A stretch of 9,249 nt of DNA from positions 1 through 9,249 of the forward strand of contig JAITAI010000146.1 of the NCBI GenBank assembly GCA_031284195.1. The letters run 5' to 3'. Below are positions 7,609 to 9,249 of the stretch, in pieces (position 1 is the first letter of the stretch; every line of letters starts with the position of its first letter). Source of the DNA: Treponema sp. (GTDB lineage: Bacteria; Spirochaetota; Spirochaetia; Treponematales; Breznakiellaceae). A program made the translations under genes and the position numbers. Below the pieces are notes generated by a model. That model searched no databases. It worked only from the letters and a program-made list of their open reading frames with translations, and had not been told where the DNA came from.

Positions 7609-7622
7609 TGTATACCCTGCTA
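7562..7622 (+). repeat. Exact 16-bp inverted repeat sequestering a start codon
   Basis: TAGCAGGGTATACATT (7562-7577) and AATGTATACCCTGCTA (7607-7622) are perfect reverse complements separated by 29 A-rich bases. The right arm contains the hydrolase start codon at 7608-7610. In RNA this would form a stable stem that hides the start unless ribosomes translating the micro-ORF open it. No T tract follows, so it is not an intrinsic terminator. Confidence 0.75.
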
Positions 7623-8504
7623 TATGGTATGATTTTTGTATGGCAAACAATATATAACAATGAAGTCATTTTTTCCAAGGAAAATAATATATTCACCGCT
7701 CTAATAAGCAGAATAGTTGGCTCCATAATGGTTCTAATACCTATTATGGTTGAAGGGATCATATCTGAAAGAAGTATAAAATTGTATATGCCTTCAGTAC
7801 AAGATATAAGGGTATTTACCTTCCATGAATTAGTACACAATATTAATTCCATTACCGCGATATTGGAACATGGACGCCATACTTTTTCAGAAAAGAATAT
7901 TGAAGCACTGGTAAAAGATTTACCACGGCATCATGCGTTTCGTTATATAAATAAAGGAAGCCTTACCGATGCATATTTTGAGTTGGCATATAAAACACTG
8001 GAGGATCAAAATATGTATATAATCATTTCCAATACTGGAAGTCCTGCCAGTGAAATTATTTCCCTGTTTACCAAAAAACAATATAATCACGTATCTTTAT
8101 CCTTTGCCAAGGAATTAAAAACAATTGTCAGTTATAATGGAGGGGAGAAAATTTACCCTCCTGGACTGAACATGGAAATGATAAAATACTTTAACAAGAA
8201 ACAGGATGCATCCATTGTTGTTTATAGTTTGACAGCTACACCAGAGAAAAAGAAAAAAATTATAGATAAAATAAAAGAAATAAATGAACAAGGAAATGCA
8301 TATAATATACTGGGACTTATATTAAAGAATTCATTCAGGCCAAATATAATGTTTTGTTCTCAATTTGTATATAAAATGTTAAAACTTGTGGATTTACATT
8401 ATTTTGAGAAAAAGGATGGGGAAATAAAACCAACCGATTTAGTGGAATTGGATTATAGCCGTAAATTGAATTATGAATATAAAATACAATTCAACGAAAT
8501 ATAA
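7608..8504 (+). CDS. Membrane-anchored permuted-papain (YiiX/C92-like) hydrolase
   Basis: A 298-residue protein. Residues 1-22 and 28-52 are hydrophobic and likely membrane segments. Residues 62-135 form a soluble linker or domain. From about 136 the sequence resembles the NlpC/P60-related permuted papain fold (YiiX/YebB, C92-like). In that fold the catalytic His precedes the Cys: H161 lies in YNHVSLSF and C250 in MFCSQFVYKML. YNGGEKIYPPG (176-186) lies between them. Known members of the fold act on amide or thioester bonds; the substrate here is unknown. I recall similar C-terminal domains in clostridial proteins. The AT-rich composition, unlike metH, suggests transfer from a low-GC source. 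No Shine-Dalgarno sequence precedes 7608, and the start lies in a hairpin overlapping the micro-ORF stop. A later start such as the ATG at 8013 would keep only the hydrolase domain. Confidence 0.75.
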   Translation: MYTLLYGMIFVWQTIYNNEVIFSKENNIFTALISRIVGSIMVLIPIMVEGIISERSIKLYMPSVQDIRVFTFHELVHNINSITAILEHGRHTFSEKNIEALVKDLPRHHAFRYINKGSLTDAYFELAYKTLEDQNMYIIISNTGSPASEIISLFTKKQYNHVSLSFAKELKTIVSYNGGEKIYPPGLNMEMIKYFNKKQDASIVVYSLTATPEKKKKIIDKIKEINEQGNAYNILGLILKNSFRPNIMFCSQFVYKMLKLVDLHYFEKKDGEIKPTDLVELDYSRKLNYEYKIQFNEI

Positions 8505-8508
8505 AACT

Positions 8509-8811
8509 GCACCCTTACTGTTCGTCTCTGCAAGAATTCCGATAATCGCCGCTTCAAGCAGCGACAGTGCATGGCGATGATGAAGTTGTGTTTCATCCCA
8601 AAGTTGATACCCCCCGATCCGACAAAAAATTTGAGTATCTAAAGAAGACGCTGCCTTTTAATGCAATTATTATCGGTACTGCTGAATTGGTAAAATTTTA
8701 CAAAACAAGTAAAGTTGATGCTGTTGTAATAGGCGCTTGAGTCATGGTAAACTTCTACCTTCAATAACGGAAAAAGCGCACTGGGCGCTGGAAAAAATAA
8801 GACAAAGTTAA
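8509..8811 (+). pseudogene. Frame-broken gene remnant of unknown family
   Basis: Protein-like sequence is spread over two frames. One frame reads APLLFVSARIPIIAASSSDS from 8509 and stops at 8578. A second frame reads GDDEVVFHPKVDTP, then LPFNAIIIGTAELVKFY and VDAVVIGA, and ends at a TGA at 8738-8740. The first frame then resumes with SHGKLLPSITEKAHWALEKI and stops at 8809-8811. The join around 8738 is convincing because the text flows across a one-base shift. The upstream join is less certain. VVIGASHGK looks like the end of a beta strand plus loop in an alpha/beta fold, but I do not recognise the family. It starts five bases after the hydrolase stop and has no clear start codon or ribosome site, so a 5'-truncated relic is most likely. 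Confidence 0.5.
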
Positions 8812-8837
8812 TAAATAATTAAAAAGCAAAAAAGGCT

Positions 8838-8962
8838 GCACCTAAGGGGGGAGCCCCCGCGACCCGCGTTCTTGAGAATGCGGCGCGAAGCTGCCGCCGC
8901 CCGTAACGCCTTCGCCTCTTTCCACAAGCGGGCTGGTTCGGGCTACAGCCGGAACGGTATGT
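8838..8962. repeat. GC-rich multi-hairpin block in AT-rich DNA
   Basis: An abrupt GC-rich island of about 125 bases lies between AT-rich flanks and can form a series of hairpins. They are GGGGG/CCCCC (8846-8850 with 8854-8858), a 9-bp stem CCGCGTTCT/AGAATGCGG with one G-T pair (8864-8872 with 8875-8883), and GCGAAG/CTTCGC (8885-8890 with 8910-8915). The last is GTTC-G-GGCT/AGCC-G-GAAC with one G-G mismatch (8936-8944 with 8947-8955). No open frame of note runs through it. Its place between unrelated small genes recalls dispersed intergenic repeats or cassette recombination sites, but I found no matched integron attC R-boxes (RYYYAAC / GTTRRRY). Only one copy is in this window. Confidence 0.55.
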
Positions 8963-9014
8963 GCCATTTGCCCTAAAAATTGGCTGAAAATCATGTAAAA
9001 ATGGAAAAAAGGAC

Positions 9015-9043
9015 TTGACAAATATAAAATAATTAGTTAAAAT
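9015..9043 (+). promoter_or_regulatory. Strong sigma-70 promoter
   Basis: A perfect -35 TTGACA (9015-9020) and -10 TAAAAT (9038-9043, 5/6) are separated by the optimal 17 bases. It sits 25 bases upstream of the ATG at 9069 and is the best promoter in the window. Confidence 0.8.
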
Positions 9044-9055
9044 ATTGTAAAAGAT

Positions 9056-9062
9056 AAAGGAG
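9056..9062 (+). promoter_or_regulatory. Ribosome binding site fixing the start at 9069
   Basis: AAAGGAG lies six bases upstream of the ATG at 9069. It is the only canonical, well-spaced Shine-Dalgarno sequence found before any gene in this window. Confidence 0.85.
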
Positions 9063-9068
9063 TTATTT

Positions 9069-9249
9069 ATGAAGATTGAAATTGGTGAATCATTGATGAT
9101 GAGCTACTTGAAACATATAAAAAAATGCATATTTTATCAATTAAATTGGAAAGTTTCAAGCAATTGGGATTTTATAGAAGAAAATTTTAAAAATAGTCAA
9201 TCTGTTTATGAAAAAATTATTAATCACCAGGAATTTACAGGAATATTTA
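9069..9249 (+). CDS. Partial protein beginning MKIEIGES, truncated by window edge
   Basis: Sixty residues are visible and the frame is open to the right edge. The N-terminus runs MKIEIGESLMMSYLKHIKKC, then a Gln/Asn/Trp segment (YQLNWKVSSNW, residues 23-33), then a charged helical stretch. From memory, a family of firmicute and spirochaete hypothetical proteins begins with a similar MKIEIGES...H-K-C...Q-NWK pattern, and some members seem to lie near restriction-modification genes. I cannot confirm the family or function from 60 residues. The start is well supported by the promoter and ribosome site upstream. The gene is AT-rich and follows the GC-rich hairpin block, which suggests an independently acquired unit. 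Confidence 0.75.
   Translation, partial: MKIEIGESLMMSYLKHIKKCIFYQLNWKVSSNWDFIEENFKNSQSVYEKIINHQEFTGIF

Noticed and set aside
7553..7852. A 99-codon ORF on the - strand overlapping the micro-ORF and hydrolase.
   Set aside because: It is antisense to the better-supported hydrolase, and its hydrophobic content is a by-product of the AT-rich complementary strand.
8571..8642. A short ORF beginning ATGGCGATGATG.
   Set aside because: It is 23 codons with no ribosome site, and it is out of frame with the protein-like text in the same stretch.
8838..9062. A classical integron attC site.
   Set aside because: No matched RYYYAAC and GTTRRRY boxes bracket the hairpins on either strand.

Overview
The window looks like a piece of a spirochaete chromosome, most likely a Treponema or a close relative. 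The basis is family recognition: a DUF2804-type protein sits beside a 691-residue protein that resembles conserved hypothetical proteins of treponemes. No rRNA or other phylogenetic marker is present, so the assignment is tentative. The left 7.2 kb has even, moderate-to-high GC and looks like stable chromosome. From about 7.4 kb rightwards the DNA becomes AT-rich and patchy, holding short genes, gene debris, inverted repeats and one abrupt GC-rich hairpin block. That part looks like an accessory region or insertion hotspot.

Layout. Positions 1-199 hold no convincing gene but contain a perfect 19-bp palindrome that looks like an operator. On the + strand follow a DUF2804 protein (200-1249) and the 691-residue protein of unknown function (1323-3398), which ends at a strong intrinsic terminator (3480-3510). 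Convergent to it on the - strand is a complete cobalamin-dependent methionine synthase, metH (3534-7229). Its four modules and its zinc, cobalamin and AdoMet-binding signatures are all readable. Upstream of metH lies a strongly foldable 123-nt segment (7269-7391) that may be a structured leader or small RNA; I could not match it to a known riboswitch.

The AT-rich part begins with a likely promoter (7409-7436). A 51-residue membrane micro-ORF follows (7453-7608), joined by a TAATG overlap to a 298-residue membrane-anchored protein with a C-terminal permuted-papain (YiiX/C92-like) cysteine hydrolase domain (7608-8504). The start codon of the hydrolase lies in one arm of an exact 16-bp inverted repeat. 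Next come a frame-broken gene remnant (8509-8811), a GC-rich multi-hairpin block (about 8838-8962), and a new gene with a textbook promoter and ribosome binding site that runs off the right edge (9069 onward).

How it works together. metH is the only gene with a clear pathway: it remethylates homocysteine to methionine with methyl-tetrahydrofolate, and no metF or cobalamin genes are adjacent. The other genes give no common pathway. The two most interesting patterns are (a) promoter-like hexamers placed so close to the starts of the 691-residue gene and metH that leaderless mRNAs are possible, and (b) the micro-ORF/hydrolase pair, where translational coupling appears to be combined with a start-codon hairpin.
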